47,569 nt of DNA from Sphingomonas hylomeconis (GCF_025370105.1 NZ_JANQBK010000020.1:1-47569), one strand, 5' to 3'. Counted from the first letter of the stretch, positions 9,352 through 18,604 are shown. Notes: generated by a model from the sequence alone, not told the origin. Program-made: numbers and translations.

Positions 9352-10248
9352 CTAGCTGTGATGAGCCACTACTGGCGCAGTTAAGCCGGCGCCGCCAAGC
9401 TCGCGTTCCGCTTGCGCGAAACCGTAAGAAGGTACGATGTCACCGTCGCGTTGCGAGATGACGCTCCAATGCTGAATCACCTGGCCCCCGGCATCGACGC
9501 CGCCTCCGATATAGCGCCCTTGAGAGAGGGTCACGCTCGCCGTTGCGAAGTGCCCCGCACCGGCACACAGAATGGCGCGAGACGGGGCGTCGTCATGCAC
9601 GAGTGCCAGCAGGCCGGGGCTCACGAACGCCGGGTCAAGCAAGGTTAGGCTGTCGTCGGACAGCACGCCCTGAGTCATCTGGGTTGCCGCCGTCGGTGCC
9701 AGTGCGTTGACGCGGATGTCGTATTTCTCGCCTTCGATCGCCAGCGTCTGCATCAGACCGACCAGCGCCATCTTGGCTGCGCCATAGTTCGCCTGGCCGA
9801 AATTGCCGTACAGGCCGGACGAGGACGTCGTCATCACGATGCGGCCATAACGTTGCGCACGCATGACATCCCACACCGCCTTGCTGCACACCGCCGCGCC
9901 CATCAGGTGGACGTCAACGACAATGCGAAAATCGTCCATGCTCATCTTGGCAAAGCTCTTGTCGCGCAGGATGCCGGCATTGTTGATCAGGATATCGATC
10001 CGCCCCCAGCGCTCCAACACCGTCGCGACCATCGCCGCCACGCCCGCTTCGTCGCTGACCGACGCCGCGATCGGCAGCGCTTCGAACCCGCCGGCGACGA
10101 TCTCGGCGGCGACGCGCTCGGCCGCTTCCTTCCCGAGATCGTTGACGACGACGCGTGCACCCTGGCTTGCAAGGTACAGCGCGTGCGCCCGGCCCAATCC
10201 CCCACCGGCGCCCGTGACGATGGCAACGCGACCTTTGAGCAACATCAT
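9352..10248 (-). CDS. SDR-family hydroxyacyl-CoA/17-beta-HSD4-like dehydrogenase
   Basis: An NAD(P)-dependent short-chain dehydrogenase of 298 residues. It has the Rossmann glycine motif TGAGGGLG, the NNAG motif, and a catalytic Ser-Tyr-Lys triad in TTSSSGLYGN...YGAAK. The extended length and the VVVNDLGKEAAE segment resemble the (3R)-hydroxyacyl-CoA dehydrogenase domain of peroxisomal multifunctional enzyme 2, so a beta-oxidation step is more likely than sugar reduction. AAGGAG lies just upstream of the ATG. A perfect inverted repeat at 10270-10289 lies 22 bp upstream of the start, so this gene probably has its own TetR-controlled promoter. Confidence 0.88.
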   Translation of the reverse strand: MMLLKGRVAIVTGAGGGLGRAHALYLASQGARVVVNDLGKEAAERVAAEIVAGGFEALPIAASVSDEAGVAAMVATVLERWGRIDILINNAGILRDKSFAKMSMDDFRIVVDVHLMGAAVCSKAVWDVMRAQRYGRIVMTTSSSGLYGNFGQANYGAAKMALVGLMQTLAIEGEKYDIRVNALAPTAATQMTQGVLSDDSLTLLDPAFVSPGLLALVHDDAPSRAILCAGAGHFATASVTLSQGRYIGGGVDAGGQVIQHWSVISQRDGDIVPSYGFAQAERELGGAGLTAPVVAHHS

Positions 10249-10269
10249 TCTTCTCCTTATCGAAATTAT

Positions 10270-10289
10270 CTCACTATCTACATAGTGAG
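10270..10289. promoter_or_regulatory. Candidate TetR operator upstream of the SDR gene
   Basis: CTCACTAT-CTAC-ATAGTGAG is a perfect 8+8 inverted repeat between the tetR stop and the SDR start. A related 20-mer (14/20 identical, both half-sites recognisable) lies at 17982-18001, upstream of the TonB receptor that heads the same cluster. Confidence 0.6.
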
Positions 10290-10327
10290 TATCTGATTTG
10301 CCGACGCGCTATTGCTGTGTCGGACGA

Positions 10328-11047
10328 TCAGCCCGGGGCGGCGCTACCGTGACAGATGGCGCGGAACCCGCCGGCCATGAACAGCGCCATGTGCTCCTTG
10401 GCGGCAAGGAAATCCTCCGAGCGGCACAGGCCACCCGAGAGCTTGTCGATCCGCCCCGTTCGCGCCAGCGTTAGCATCAACGCGCCGGTGACGAACTGAT
10501 AGCCCCAGAAAATCCGGTCTTCGGAGCAATCGGGCAGTGCGCGCTTGAGCAGGTCGAGCAGCCGCAGCACGACCGGATCGAAATGCTCGTCCATCAGTTC
10601 CGCGCCCCATTCCGGCGTGTTGGCGACCTGCGCGCCGAGCGCGCCATAATTCTTCCAGCTCTCGCCGCCCTCGATATACAGATCGAGATCGGTATCGAGG
10701 AAGGCGTGCAGCGCGCCTTCGACCGTCGGCCGGTCGCCGCTCGCTGCGGCATAATCGTCGAGCGCCTTCATCCGGCGCTCGCTGGTCACCGCGGCACGGC
10801 GCGCGAACACCGCATCGAACAGGTTCTTCTTGTCCGAAAAATAATAATTGAGCAGCGTGTGATGCACGCCGACCCGCTTTGCCACGTCGGACAGCGCCAC
10901 GCCGTACAGCCCGTGCTTCGAAAACAGATATTCCGCTGCGTCGAGGATCTGCTCGGTCTTCTCGGCGCGTTGTTCCGCCTTGGTCGAAGGTCGGGACGGT
11001 TTCGTCGCTTTGGGCACGCGCTGGCTTTCCTGCTTTGGCGCGGTCAT
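10328..11047 (-). CDS. TetR-family transcriptional regulator
   Basis: A protein of 239 residues. A basic, probably flexible N-terminus of about 25 residues is followed by a TetR helix-turn-helix (ILDAAEYLFSKHGLYGVALSDVAKRVGVHHTLLNYYFSDKK, of which VALSDVAKRVGV-HHTLLNYYF is the HTH) and a helical ligand-binding domain. The ATG overlaps the stop of the acyl-CoA ligase (ATGA), so the regulator is the last gene of the operon it presumably controls. Fatty-acid and CoA-thioester clusters are commonly controlled by TetR proteins; the ligand here is unknown. Confidence 0.88.
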   Translation of the reverse strand: MTAPKQESQRVPKATKPSRPSTKAEQRAEKTEQILDAAEYLFSKHGLYGVALSDVAKRVGVHHTLLNYYFSDKKNLFDAVFARRAAVTSERRMKALDDYAAASGDRPTVEGALHAFLDTDLDLYIEGGESWKNYGALGAQVANTPEWGAELMDEHFDPVVLRLLDLLKRALPDCSEDRIFWGYQFVTGALMLTLARTGRIDKLSGGLCRSEDFLAAKEHMALFMAGGFRAICHGSAAPG

Positions 11048-12642
11048 GCGCCACCATATTCAGTTCGCAGCCGTATCTTGTCGATCTTGCCGGTCGATGC
11101 CAGAGGCATATTATCCAAGCGCACGACCGCATCCGGCACCCACCAACTCGCCACCTGCCCTTTCAGCGGCGCGAGCAGGTCCGCGTCGCTGATCGGCTGG
11201 CCGTCGCGGACCTCGACCAAAAGGATCGGCCGCTCGCCCCATTTCTCATCCGCGCGCCCGATCACCGCCGCCAGCGACACCTGCGGCAACGCGCCGACGA
11301 TCGCCTCGATCTCGGCCGGGTTGATCCATTCGCCGCCCGATTTGATCAGGTCCTTGGCGCGGCCAGTGATCATCAGATTGCCATGCCCGTCGATCCGCGC
11401 AAGATCGCCGGTCGCAAACCAGCCAGTGGCGTCGGTCGCGTTTTCCTCCTGGCCGAAATAGCGCTCGACCACCGCCGCGCCGCGCACGCGCAAATGGCCC
11501 TCCACATCGCGTTGCTCGAGCAACGGCACCCCTGCGGCATCGGTAAGCAACAGATCGACGCCTACTGCAGGCCGTCCCGCCACTGCGGCGGACCGGGCCG
11601 GGTCGCTCGCCGGAGAGACAGTCCCCGACGGCGACAGCTCGGTCATCCCCCAGCTGGTCTGCACGACGACGCTCAGGCAGCGCTCGATCCGCTCCATCAG
11701 CGCCGGCGCGAGCGGCGCCCCGCCCATGATGATGCGTTCAAGCGATGGCAATGCCACACCGCTCGTTTCGACATGCTCGACCAAGGCGAGCCAGACGGTC
11801 GGCACGCCGACGGCGATCGTCACGCGTTCCGAGGCGATCAGCCGCGCCAGGCTAGCGCCATCGGTATGCCGGCCGGGCAGCACGAGCTTGCCGCCGACCG
11901 CGGGGAGCGCGAAGGGCAGGCCCCAGGCATTGGCATGAAACATCGGCACCACGGTAAGCACGCTGTCGCGCCCGGAAATCGCCATCACGTCGGTCTGCAG
12001 CAGCCGCAGCGTGTGCAGGAAGCTCGATCGGTGCGTGTAGGTGACGCCCTTTGGCGCGCCGGTCGTGCCGGAGGTGAAGCACAGGCCGCACGGCGCGGTT
12101 TCGTCGAACTTGCCCCAGGGTACGTCACCCTCGGCTTGCGCCATCAGCGGGTCGAGCGCGGCGACGATCGGGCGGCGCGGCGCCTCCGCATCGGTCGCGA
12201 CCGATCCGTCGATCACCAGCAGGCGTTCGATCGCCGGCACGCGCTCGGCGATCTGGCGCGCGAGCGGCAGCAGGTCTGCGCTGACAACCATAAGACGCAC
12301 GTCGGATTGGGTCGCCATCGCCGCCAATTGCACCGCGGTCAGCCGCGGATTGAGCGTGTGGCACACCGCGCCCATGCCCATCACGGCATACCAGGTCTCG
12401 ACATGCGCCTGGCTGTTCCACGCCAGGGTCGCCACGCGATCGCCGGTCCCGGCGCCGAGCCCGGTGAGCAGCGCGGAGATGCGCAGGCTGCGCGCCATCA
12501 GCGCGGCGTAGCCGATCCGATCCGTGCCACCATCCTCGCGGGCGGTGACCACTTCGGTATCCGGGTGCCATTTGGCGGCGTGGGTGAGAAACTTATCGAG
12601 CGTCAGGGCGAACGGCTGCATGCCGCCGTCAATCATGTGCAT
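11044..12642 (-). CDS. AMP-forming acyl-CoA synthetase (medium/long-chain fatty acid-CoA ligase like)
   Basis: An ANL-superfamily adenylate-forming enzyme of 532 residues that activates a carboxylic acid to its CoA thioester. It has the P-loop TSGTTGAPKG near residue 190, the A5 motif WGMTE, the hinge region GWFATGDLARID and GRAKDLIKSGGEWI, and the catalytic Lys in STGKIDK near the C-terminus. The ATG at 12642 has AAGGA six bases upstream; the ATG at 12636 overlaps the esterase stop and is the alternative. The natural reading is that it activates the acid released by the neighbouring carboxylesterase. Confidence 0.9.
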   Translation of the reverse strand: MHMIDGGMQPFALTLDKFLTHAAKWHPDTEVVTAREDGGTDRIGYAALMARSLRISALLTGLGAGTGDRVATLAWNSQAHVETWYAVMGMGAVCHTLNPRLTAVQLAAMATQSDVRLMVVSADLLPLARQIAERVPAIERLLVIDGSVATDAEAPRRPIVAALDPLMAQAEGDVPWGKFDETAPCGLCFTSGTTGAPKGVTYTHRSSFLHTLRLLQTDVMAISGRDSVLTVVPMFHANAWGLPFALPAVGGKLVLPGRHTDGASLARLIASERVTIAVGVPTVWLALVEHVETSGVALPSLERIIMGGAPLAPALMERIERCLSVVVQTSWGMTELSPSGTVSPASDPARSAAVAGRPAVGVDLLLTDAAGVPLLEQRDVEGHLRVRGAAVVERYFGQEENATDATGWFATGDLARIDGHGNLMITGRAKDLIKSGGEWINPAEIEAIVGALPQVSLAAVIGRADEKWGERPILLVEVRDGQPISDADLLAPLKGQVASWWVPDAVVRLDNMPLASTGKIDKIRLRTEYGGA

Positions 12643-14267
12643 CTAGCATCCTTGGGGGGCAGCGGCGGCGCGATCACGCCGACATTCCAGTTCCACGGCA
12701 CCCCGCCTTTGGCGCGGCGGCGGCAGACGACCGCTTCGTTGAGTTCGTACATGCCGGGCAACAGGTGCGTGCCGGCTCGCGGCATGCCGTCGAATGTCAT
12801 GTAACCGCGATTCGCGGCGTAACGCGGCCAGCGCGGCTGCCCCGCAGCGCTCGGCACGCCCTCCCGCGCGAATGACGCCCAATAGCCGAGCATCGCATCC
12901 GACAGCGCCTGTTCCGTCGGCGTCGTGGGGATTTTCGGCCAGAATTCTGGTGTCTTGTCCGCATTGCCGAACACATAGGGAATTTCGCTGGCGTGAAAGC
13001 CGTACAGGTCCGCCGCGTTCGCGGCCGGATAGCCGTGATCGAAATAATAGAGGAAGGACGGCGCCCCCACCGCTGCCTGCTTGGTCACCAGCCGCTCGGC
13101 GGTCCAGCCGTACAATGCGTCGCGCAGCCCGGTCAGCACGCTCTCCGCCACGTTGTTGGCCGGATATTGCTTGAGATAGGCGTCCGCCAGGTCGCCATAG
13201 CGCGCGCGGATTTCCGCGCTGTAGTGCGCCACATCGGCCGGCACCGGCGGCGCGAGGAAGCGCAGCGAGCGGATCTCGCCGCTGTTGAAACCCGCCAGGA
13301 TCGGCACCGGCGCCTGCTGCCCGAGATCGAACGTCACCGCGAGTTGCTGGGGCAGCACCTTGCCGTCGACCGTGCCGAACGGGACATAGCCGGCATTAGC
13401 GGCCGCGTCCGTGATCGCGCCCGCGTCCATCGCCCGCAGCCCGCGCAGGTCGGTCGCGCCGAGCTTGCCGGTCAGATAGGTGCCGATAAGCTCGGCTGGA
13501 ATGTCGCCGAACGACGAGCTGCGCAGTTCGGGCGTAGAGATCATATAGGCGCTTTGCGCGATCGCCTTGGCGAACAGGCCGCGCGCCTGGGGGGCGGCCA
13601 TCAGGTACATCACGCTGAGCGCCCCGGCGGATTCACCAGCGATCGTCACGTTGGCGGGATCGCCACCAAAGGCTGCGATATTGGCCTTCACCCAGTGCAG
13701 GGCAGCGACCTGATCGAGCAAGCCGTAATTGCCCGACACGCCTTGACCTTCGCGGCTGAGCTCGGGATGCGCGAGATAGCCGAGCACGCCGAGCCGATAG
13801 TTGATCGACACCAAAATCACGCCCTGCCGGGCGAGCGCAGCGCCGTCATACATCGTCTCGCTGCTCGCCCCCCCGGTAAGCGATCCGCCATGGATCCACA
13901 CCATCACCGGCGCCTTGGCCGCCTTGGCGGGCGCCCAGATATTGAGCGACAGGCAGTCCTCGCTCATCGCCGGATAGGTCTCGGCATAGATGCTGCCGGG
14001 ACGCGATTTGGGCTGGACGCAGACCGGGCCGAAGGCGGCGGCATCGCGTACGCCCTGCCACGGCTTCAGCGCGACCGGCGGTTTCCAGCGCCGCCAGCCG
14101 ATCGGCGCGGCGGCATAGGGCAGGCCCTTGAAAATGCGCAGCCCGGCTTGCTCGACGCCGCGCACGCGGCCGGCGGGTGTGTCCACCACGGGGCCGGCCT
14201 GTGCCGCCGTCGGCACAGCCATCAGCAACGCCGCCGCCGCGGCAAACCCCTTCGACAGATTCTTCAT
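12633..14267 (-). CDS. Secreted type-B carboxylesterase
   Basis: An alpha/beta hydrolase of 544 residues with a cleavable signal peptide (about residues 1-24, ...TAAQAG). It carries the type-B carboxylesterase signatures EDCLSLNIWAP and the nucleophile elbow AGESAGA. A Glu in FNSGEIRSL and a His in YGFHASEIPYVF are the likely remaining triad residues. It probably acts in the periplasm on an ester brought in by the TonB receptor upstream. It overlaps the genes on either side by 4 and 10 bp, which places it inside one operon. Confidence 0.9.
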   Translation of the reverse strand: MKNLSKGFAAAAALLMAVPTAAQAGPVVDTPAGRVRGVEQAGLRIFKGLPYAAAPIGWRRWKPPVALKPWQGVRDAAAFGPVCVQPKSRPGSIYAETYPAMSEDCLSLNIWAPAKAAKAPVMVWIHGGSLTGGASSETMYDGAALARQGVILVSINYRLGVLGYLAHPELSREGQGVSGNYGLLDQVAALHWVKANIAAFGGDPANVTIAGESAGALSVMYLMAAPQARGLFAKAIAQSAYMISTPELRSSSFGDIPAELIGTYLTGKLGATDLRGLRAMDAGAITDAAANAGYVPFGTVDGKVLPQQLAVTFDLGQQAPVPILAGFNSGEIRSLRFLAPPVPADVAHYSAEIRARYGDLADAYLKQYPANNVAESVLTGLRDALYGWTAERLVTKQAAVGAPSFLYYFDHGYPAANAADLYGFHASEIPYVFGNADKTPEFWPKIPTTPTEQALSDAMLGYWASFAREGVPSAAGQPRWPRYAANRGYMTFDGMPRAGTHLLPGMYELNEAVVCRRRAKGGVPWNWNVGVIAPPLPPKDARCT

Positions 14268-15583
14268 ACGGAAACCCCGATGTCATCTTCCCGCCTCAGC
14301 CCCCGCGCCAGCGCCAGGAACAAGGCGATCGCGACGAGGTAGAACGGGACAAGTGTGTAGAAGGCCAGTTGCAGCGAATTGCCGGGGTGGTTCGCTTTGA
14401 ACATGTCGCTGACTGCGCCGAGGAACGTCGGCCCCAGCCCCAGCCCGATCAGGTTCATCACCAGCAGCAGCAGGGCGCCGGACAAGACGCGCTGGTTGGG
14501 CTGCACTTCCTGCTGCACCAGCGTCACCGCCGGCGAGAGATAGAAATAATTGAGTGCCATCGGTACGATCAGGAACAGCAAGGCCAGTTGCCAGCTTGGT
14601 GCCCAGATGAAGCCAATGAAGAACGGCACTGCCAGCGCCAGCCCGATCGCGGGGATATAGGCATAAGCGAGCTTGGAGCGCGGCACGAGCCGATCGACCA
14701 GCCGGCCCGAGAAATAGATCCCGCCGCCGATGCCCAGCCCCACGAGTAAGGCGTAATAGATCGCGACCTCGCTGAGGGTCATGCCCTTCTCGCGCATCAG
14801 AAACAGAGTGGCGAAATTGAGCAGGGCATAGGTGATGAACTGCGTCGCGCCGCACGCCAAAGACACCAGCAGCAATACCGGGCGCGCGAAGAACATGCGG
14901 AGCGTCGGCCAGAACGGCGCGGGCGCGGGCTTGGATTGGGGCGCAGTCGCGCCTGGCAGCACATCAAGCCCACCGCGCTTGGGTTCGCGCACGAACACGA
15001 AAACGATCACCGCGGTAACGATGCCGACCGCGCCGAGCGCCAGGAAGGCGTCGCGCCAGCTATAGGCGGCGGCGATCGACGCGCCGAATGCGACACCCAT
15101 CGCCTGTCCGATCGGCGGCCCGAGATTGTACAACCCCAGCGCCGTGCCGCGCTGGTGCGGCGGGAACAGATCGGAGATGATCGCATAGGAGGGCGGCACC
15201 CCGCCCGCCTCGCCGACGCCGACCGACATCCGCGCCAGCACCAGTTGCGGATAATTGGTCGAGAAGCCGCAGGCGATCGTCGCCGCGCTCCACAAGGCGC
15301 AGGCAAAGGCGAGCACGCGAACGCGGTTGGTGCGATCGGCGAGCCAGCCGACCGGGATCGACAAGACGCAATAGAAGAGCGCAAAATACAGCCCCCCGAT
15401 CAGGCCGAGCTGGCCATCGGTTACGCCGAGATCGTCCTGGATCGGCTTGGCCAGGATCGAGAGCAGCTGCCGATCGAGGAAGTTGAGGACATAGACGAAG
15501 CACAGGATCGCCAGCGCGACCCAGGCCCGCGTCCCCGGCCGCGCAGGCGGCGCGACCGGATGCGGCGGATGGGCAAGCGGCAT
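14264..15583 (-). CDS. Spinster-type MFS transporter
   Basis: A carrier of about 439 residues with 12 predicted membrane helices. It opens with a family-typical NFLDRQLLSILAKPIQDDLG and contains the motif-A-like GWLADRTNR and the GVGEAGGVPPSYAIISDLFP segment typical of spinster carriers common in sphingomonads. A GTG at 15586 directly abuts the receptor stop, and the ATG at 15583 follows it; I prefer the ATG. It overlaps the esterase by 4 bp. It probably carries the esterase product or the intact compound across the inner membrane. Confidence 0.9.
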   Translation of the reverse strand: MPLAHPPHPVAPPARPGTRAWVALAILCFVYVLNFLDRQLLSILAKPIQDDLGVTDGQLGLIGGLYFALFYCVLSIPVGWLADRTNRVRVLAFACALWSAATIACGFSTNYPQLVLARMSVGVGEAGGVPPSYAIISDLFPPHQRGTALGLYNLGPPIGQAMGVAFGASIAAAYSWRDAFLALGAVGIVTAVIVFVFVREPKRGGLDVLPGATAPQSKPAPAPFWPTLRMFFARPVLLLVSLACGATQFITYALLNFATLFLMREKGMTLSEVAIYYALLVGLGIGGGIYFSGRLVDRLVPRSKLAYAYIPAIGLALAVPFFIGFIWAPSWQLALLFLIVPMALNYFYLSPAVTLVQQEVQPNQRVLSGALLLLVMNLIGLGLGPTFLGAVSDMFKANHPGNSLQLAFYTLVPFYLVAIALFLALARGLRREDDIGVSV

Positions 15584-15586
15584 CAC

Positions 15587-17902
15587 TTAGAAATCGTAGC
15601 CGACGCGCAGGCCGATCGTGCGCGGCCGAAGCGTGCCAACGCGGCTGGCCAGGAACGCTTCCGGATGGCGATAGGTGACCGAATGATCGTCGAAGATATT
15701 TTCGACATAGGCGGCCAGCGACAGGCGATCGAGCTGCACGCCGACCGTGGCGTTCACGTTCTCATAGCTATCGGTATAGCCGAACGTCGGCTTGGTGGCG
15801 GCGGGATTGCCCGGCACACGCGGAAATTCGCTCGGGAACGAGCCGACATGCTGCGCGCTGAGCGCGATATTGGCCAGCGCGCTCGGCGATACCGCGAAGG
15901 CGTAATTGATATAGGTCGAGCCCTGGAAATGCGGTGCCGACAGCCGCGCGCCGAGCGTTGCGCCGGAGATCGCCGCTTCGCTCGCCGACAGCTTGGTCAC
16001 CTTGGCGTCGTTCAGCGAGCCGTTGACGCCGATCGTCAGCCCGGAGACGGGATAGGCGAGCAGTTCGAGCTCGATCCCCTTGCTGCGCGCGCCGCCGATA
16101 TTGGTCGCGAACTGCACCGCATCCGAGGTGCGGTTGGCCTGGACTTGGATGTTCTTCCAGTCGATCAGATAGACGGCGAGGTTGGCGGTCAGCTTGCCGT
16201 CGAGAAAGCGGCCCTTCATGCCGATCTCGTAATTTTTGAGATTGTCCGACGAGGCACCATCCGGAATGATGATGTCGGCGGCATTGATCACGCTCGCCCG
16301 CCCGGCCAGCGCGTTGACCACCGGGGTGCGGAAGCCGGTCGACAACGTGGCATAGGTGGTGAGCGACGCGGACGGCTTGAACGACGCGCTGATCTTGTAG
16401 GTCGCGCGCGACGCGCTGACCTTGAGCCCGGCGGAATACGGATAGGGATCGACGCGCGGCGCGACCGGAGCGGCCGGATTCTGGAACGCGACGGCGAAGA
16501 AATTGGCGAGATAGCCCCCAGCTTCGGTGAATGCCTGCGAATCCACGCGGCCGTAGCGCAATCCGCCGGTAACCCAGAATTTCTCGTCGAACCGATAAGT
16601 CAGCTCGCCGAAACCGGCCAGTTCGTGCGAGATCGTATGGCTGTTGAGCCGCTGGTAATATTGGCCCAGCCCGGCATTGGCGCCGTAAATGGCGCTCAGC
16701 AGCGCGGGCGAGGTGCGATAGTTGAAATCGACGTCGAGCCGGCGGCCGAGATAGAAGCCGCCGACGACCCAATCGATCTTGCCGCCGGGATCGGAGCTGA
16801 GCCGTGCTTCCTCGACGAACGTCTTCATCGCGCCATCGGCGTCGAGCCCGAACGGCAACGCGCCGCCGAAGGTATTGGCGAGATCGACGTAGAATTTCTG
16901 GTCGAAGCTCGAATAGGTCGTCGAACTGGTCAGGTGTGCGCCGTCGAACTGGTAATCGAGCGTCATGTTGCCGGTGGCGAGCTTGCCGGTGTACAAATCC
17001 GGCTGGTCGGAGATGCGCTTCTCGCGGCCCAGCGATGGGCTGGTCAGCGACGAATCCTTGGGATTGCTATCCTCATAGGACCCGAGGAACTTGATCGACA
17101 GCCGCTCGGTCGGCTTGATCAGCAGGGTCGCCCGGCCGCCCCAATCGATCAGCGTGTTGGAATTGTGCACGCCAGTGCCGACGTTATCGAGATAGCCCTC
17201 CTCGTCGCGGTAGAAGCCGACGACGCGCAGCCCGACCTTGTCGTCGATGATCGGCACGTTGATCATGCCGTTATAACGCTGGCGGAACGAATCGCTGCCG
17301 GTGAGCCCGAGATCGACCAGCCCGGAGGCGCCGAATTTGGTCAGGTCGGGCGCCTTGGTCAGGATGCGCAGCGCGCCGGACAGCGAGCCCGAGCCGAACA
17401 ACGTGCCCTGTGGCCCACGCAGGAATTCGACGCGCTCGACATCGTACAGGTTGGTATCGAGTACCGTCGTGTTGCCGATCGTCGAAATCGGCAGTTCGTC
17501 GATATACACCGCGACGGTGCTCTGCAGCCCCGCGCCATAACCGTTGGTGGCGATGCCGCGCGCGGTGAAATTGTTGAAATTCGCGCTCGGCTTGTTGAGC
17601 ACGATGCCCGGCGTCTCGCGCGCCAGCCCCTCATAGCCGACAATTCCCTTGGCGGTCAGCTCCTTCTGCGAAAAAGCGGTGACGCTGAGCGGGATGTCGC
17701 GCAGCCGTTCCGGGCGGCGGGTTGCCGTTACCACGATATCGTCATGCCGGTCGCTGTCGTTCTGGTCGGATACGCTGGGATCGAGCGGGCCGGTGGCCTG
17801 GCCGTTTTCTTGCGCGTCGGGGGCGTTCGCAGCGGTCTGGGCATGCGCGGTGGTAGCGACCAGCGCGGCTAAGCCCGCCGTAGCAAGGAAAATCGATTTC
17901 AT
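15587..17902 (-). CDS. TonB-dependent receptor (lipid/ester cluster)
   Basis: An outer-membrane active-transport receptor of about 771 residues. It starts at the ATG preceded by GGGAGAG and has a signal peptide ending AHAQ. A TonB-box-like DDIVVTATRR is followed by a plug domain (VERVEFLRGPQGTLFGSGSLSGALRI) and a long barrel that ends in an aromatic residue, ...GLRVGYDF. It is the first gene of a minus-strand operon with the MFS carrier, esterase, ligase and TetR regulator. A TetR-operator-like repeat lies 80 bp upstream of its start. Confidence 0.93.
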   Translation of the reverse strand: MKSIFLATAGLAALVATTAHAQTAANAPDAQENGQATGPLDPSVSDQNDSDRHDDIVVTATRRPERLRDIPLSVTAFSQKELTAKGIVGYEGLARETPGIVLNKPSANFNNFTARGIATNGYGAGLQSTVAVYIDELPISTIGNTTVLDTNLYDVERVEFLRGPQGTLFGSGSLSGALRILTKAPDLTKFGASGLVDLGLTGSDSFRQRYNGMINVPIIDDKVGLRVVGFYRDEEGYLDNVGTGVHNSNTLIDWGGRATLLIKPTERLSIKFLGSYEDSNPKDSSLTSPSLGREKRISDQPDLYTGKLATGNMTLDYQFDGAHLTSSTTYSSFDQKFYVDLANTFGGALPFGLDADGAMKTFVEEARLSSDPGGKIDWVVGGFYLGRRLDVDFNYRTSPALLSAIYGANAGLGQYYQRLNSHTISHELAGFGELTYRFDEKFWVTGGLRYGRVDSQAFTEAGGYLANFFAVAFQNPAAPVAPRVDPYPYSAGLKVSASRATYKISASFKPSASLTTYATLSTGFRTPVVNALAGRASVINAADIIIPDGASSDNLKNYEIGMKGRFLDGKLTANLAVYLIDWKNIQVQANRTSDAVQFATNIGGARSKGIELELLAYPVSGLTIGVNGSLNDAKVTKLSASEAAISGATLGARLSAPHFQGSTYINYAFAVSPSALANIALSAQHVGSFPSEFPRVPGNPAATKPTFGYTDSYENVNATVGVQLDRLSLAAYVENIFDDHSVTYRHPEAFLASRVGTLRPRTIGLRVGYDF

Positions 17903-17981
17903 GCGTCTCTCTCCCACGAGCGCCGATCGTTAATGCCGGCCGCTACACCGGCTGAATGCCCCGCAGGACATCAGCTGTCAA

Positions 17982-18001
17982 TTCACTATCGCGAGCGTGA
18001 G
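17982..18001. promoter_or_regulatory. Second candidate TetR operator, upstream of the TonB receptor operon
   Basis: TTCACTATCGCGAGCGTGAG keeps the TCACTAT left half and the GTGAG right half of the perfect repeat at 10270-10289. It is less symmetrical, so this is a weaker call. Confidence 0.4.
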
Positions 18002-18230
18002 CGTTTAATGAACAGGCTGCGAAATTTCACCCGAGCGTCGATTGGATTGTCTCATAAGACGACACTCAGGAGCGTTTCGCCGCTCTCCGAAAACGGACAT
18101 CCGTTCACCTTCGGACGAGTATTGAGTTCGTCGCGGGTATTTCCGATGCGACTACTACCGACGCACAGTGGAGCTGGCCGGCCCGGGCAACCATTGCTTG
18201 CCCTCCACACGAACCAATGATACCCCAATC

Positions 18231-18242
18231 GCAATCGATTGC
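18231..18242. promoter_or_regulatory. LacI-family operator GCAATCGATTGC (SGNH hydrolase side)
   Basis: A perfect 12-bp palindrome with central CG, extended by one more pair to CGCAATCGATTGCG. It lies 46 bp before a strong ribosome-binding site and ATG at 18277. The same word recurs upstream of most other genes in the next 13 kb. Confidence 0.75.
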
Positions 18243-18276
18243 GCAACAAGCGACAGCTATTTTAGGGAGGAAAGCA

Positions 18277-18428
18277 TGACAGCGTTCCGACTAGTCCGGC
18301 TCGCAGCTGCTCCGGCCTCCCGGGCGGGGGTCACTAGATTCTGTCACTTGGCCAACGCTGCCCGTTTGACCATGGCCGCGGACGACGGGCCTCCGCCCTC
18401 GCGTCAACTGATGAGGAACGGGGAATGA
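18277..18428 (+). CDS. Possible 50-residue leader ORF or gene remnant before the SGNH hydrolase
   Basis: GGGAGGAAAGC immediately precedes the ATG, one of the better ribosome-binding sites in the window, just downstream of a LacI-type operator. The 50-residue product has no recognisable domain; its N-terminus is weakly amphipathic. Its TGA overlaps an ATG at 18425 that opens the frame of the SGNH hydrolase, so translational coupling is possible. It may be a leader peptide, or the surviving 5' end of a lost gene. This is uncertain. Confidence 0.3.
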
Positions 18429-18500
18429 CGGCCACCACGGCGATCGGCCGCCGGCATGTGACTGACAAATGCGGTGACGTTCTCCCGAACAAGCGAGATC

Positions 18501-18518
18501 TAAGCGACTCTTCGCTTA
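18501..18518 (+). terminator. Hairpin in the SGNH hydrolase leader
   Basis: TAAGCGA-CTCT-TCGCTTA is a perfect 7-bp stem followed by TTATCC. It may be an attenuator-like or terminator-like element between the leader ORF and the hydrolase. The run of T is short. Confidence 0.35.
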
Positions 18519-18575
18519 TTATCCTGCGAACGCAGCCCGCTGGGGCTGCCGACGTAGTCGCGCGCCGGCTTGCTC

Positions 18576-18593
18576 CCCCCCTCCTGCGGGGGG
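18576..18593 (+). promoter_or_regulatory. Hairpin that would occlude the SGNH hydrolase ribosome-binding site
   Basis: CCCCCC-TCCTGC-GGGGGG can form a 6-bp GC stem. Its right arm GGGGGGA is the only Shine-Dalgarno-like sequence before the ATG at 18605. If the stem forms, initiation would depend on upstream translation opening it. Confidence 0.35.
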
Positions 18594-18604
18594 ACCAGAG
18601 ATCC

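Noticed and set aside
8897..9355. Overlapping frames of 82-151 codons after the RND permease
   Set aside because: Both strands are open only because of GC bias. No family, signal or conserved motif is visible.
14936..17872. A 978-codon open frame antisense to the TonB receptor and MFS genes
   Set aside because: It is the composition shadow of real genes on the other strand, with low-complexity Arg/Gly/Asp-rich translation and no domain.
18425..18604. A 60-residue N-terminal extension of the SGNH hydrolase
   Set aside because: The signal peptide begins at the ATG at 18605, and the extension holds two hairpins and no protein-like pattern.
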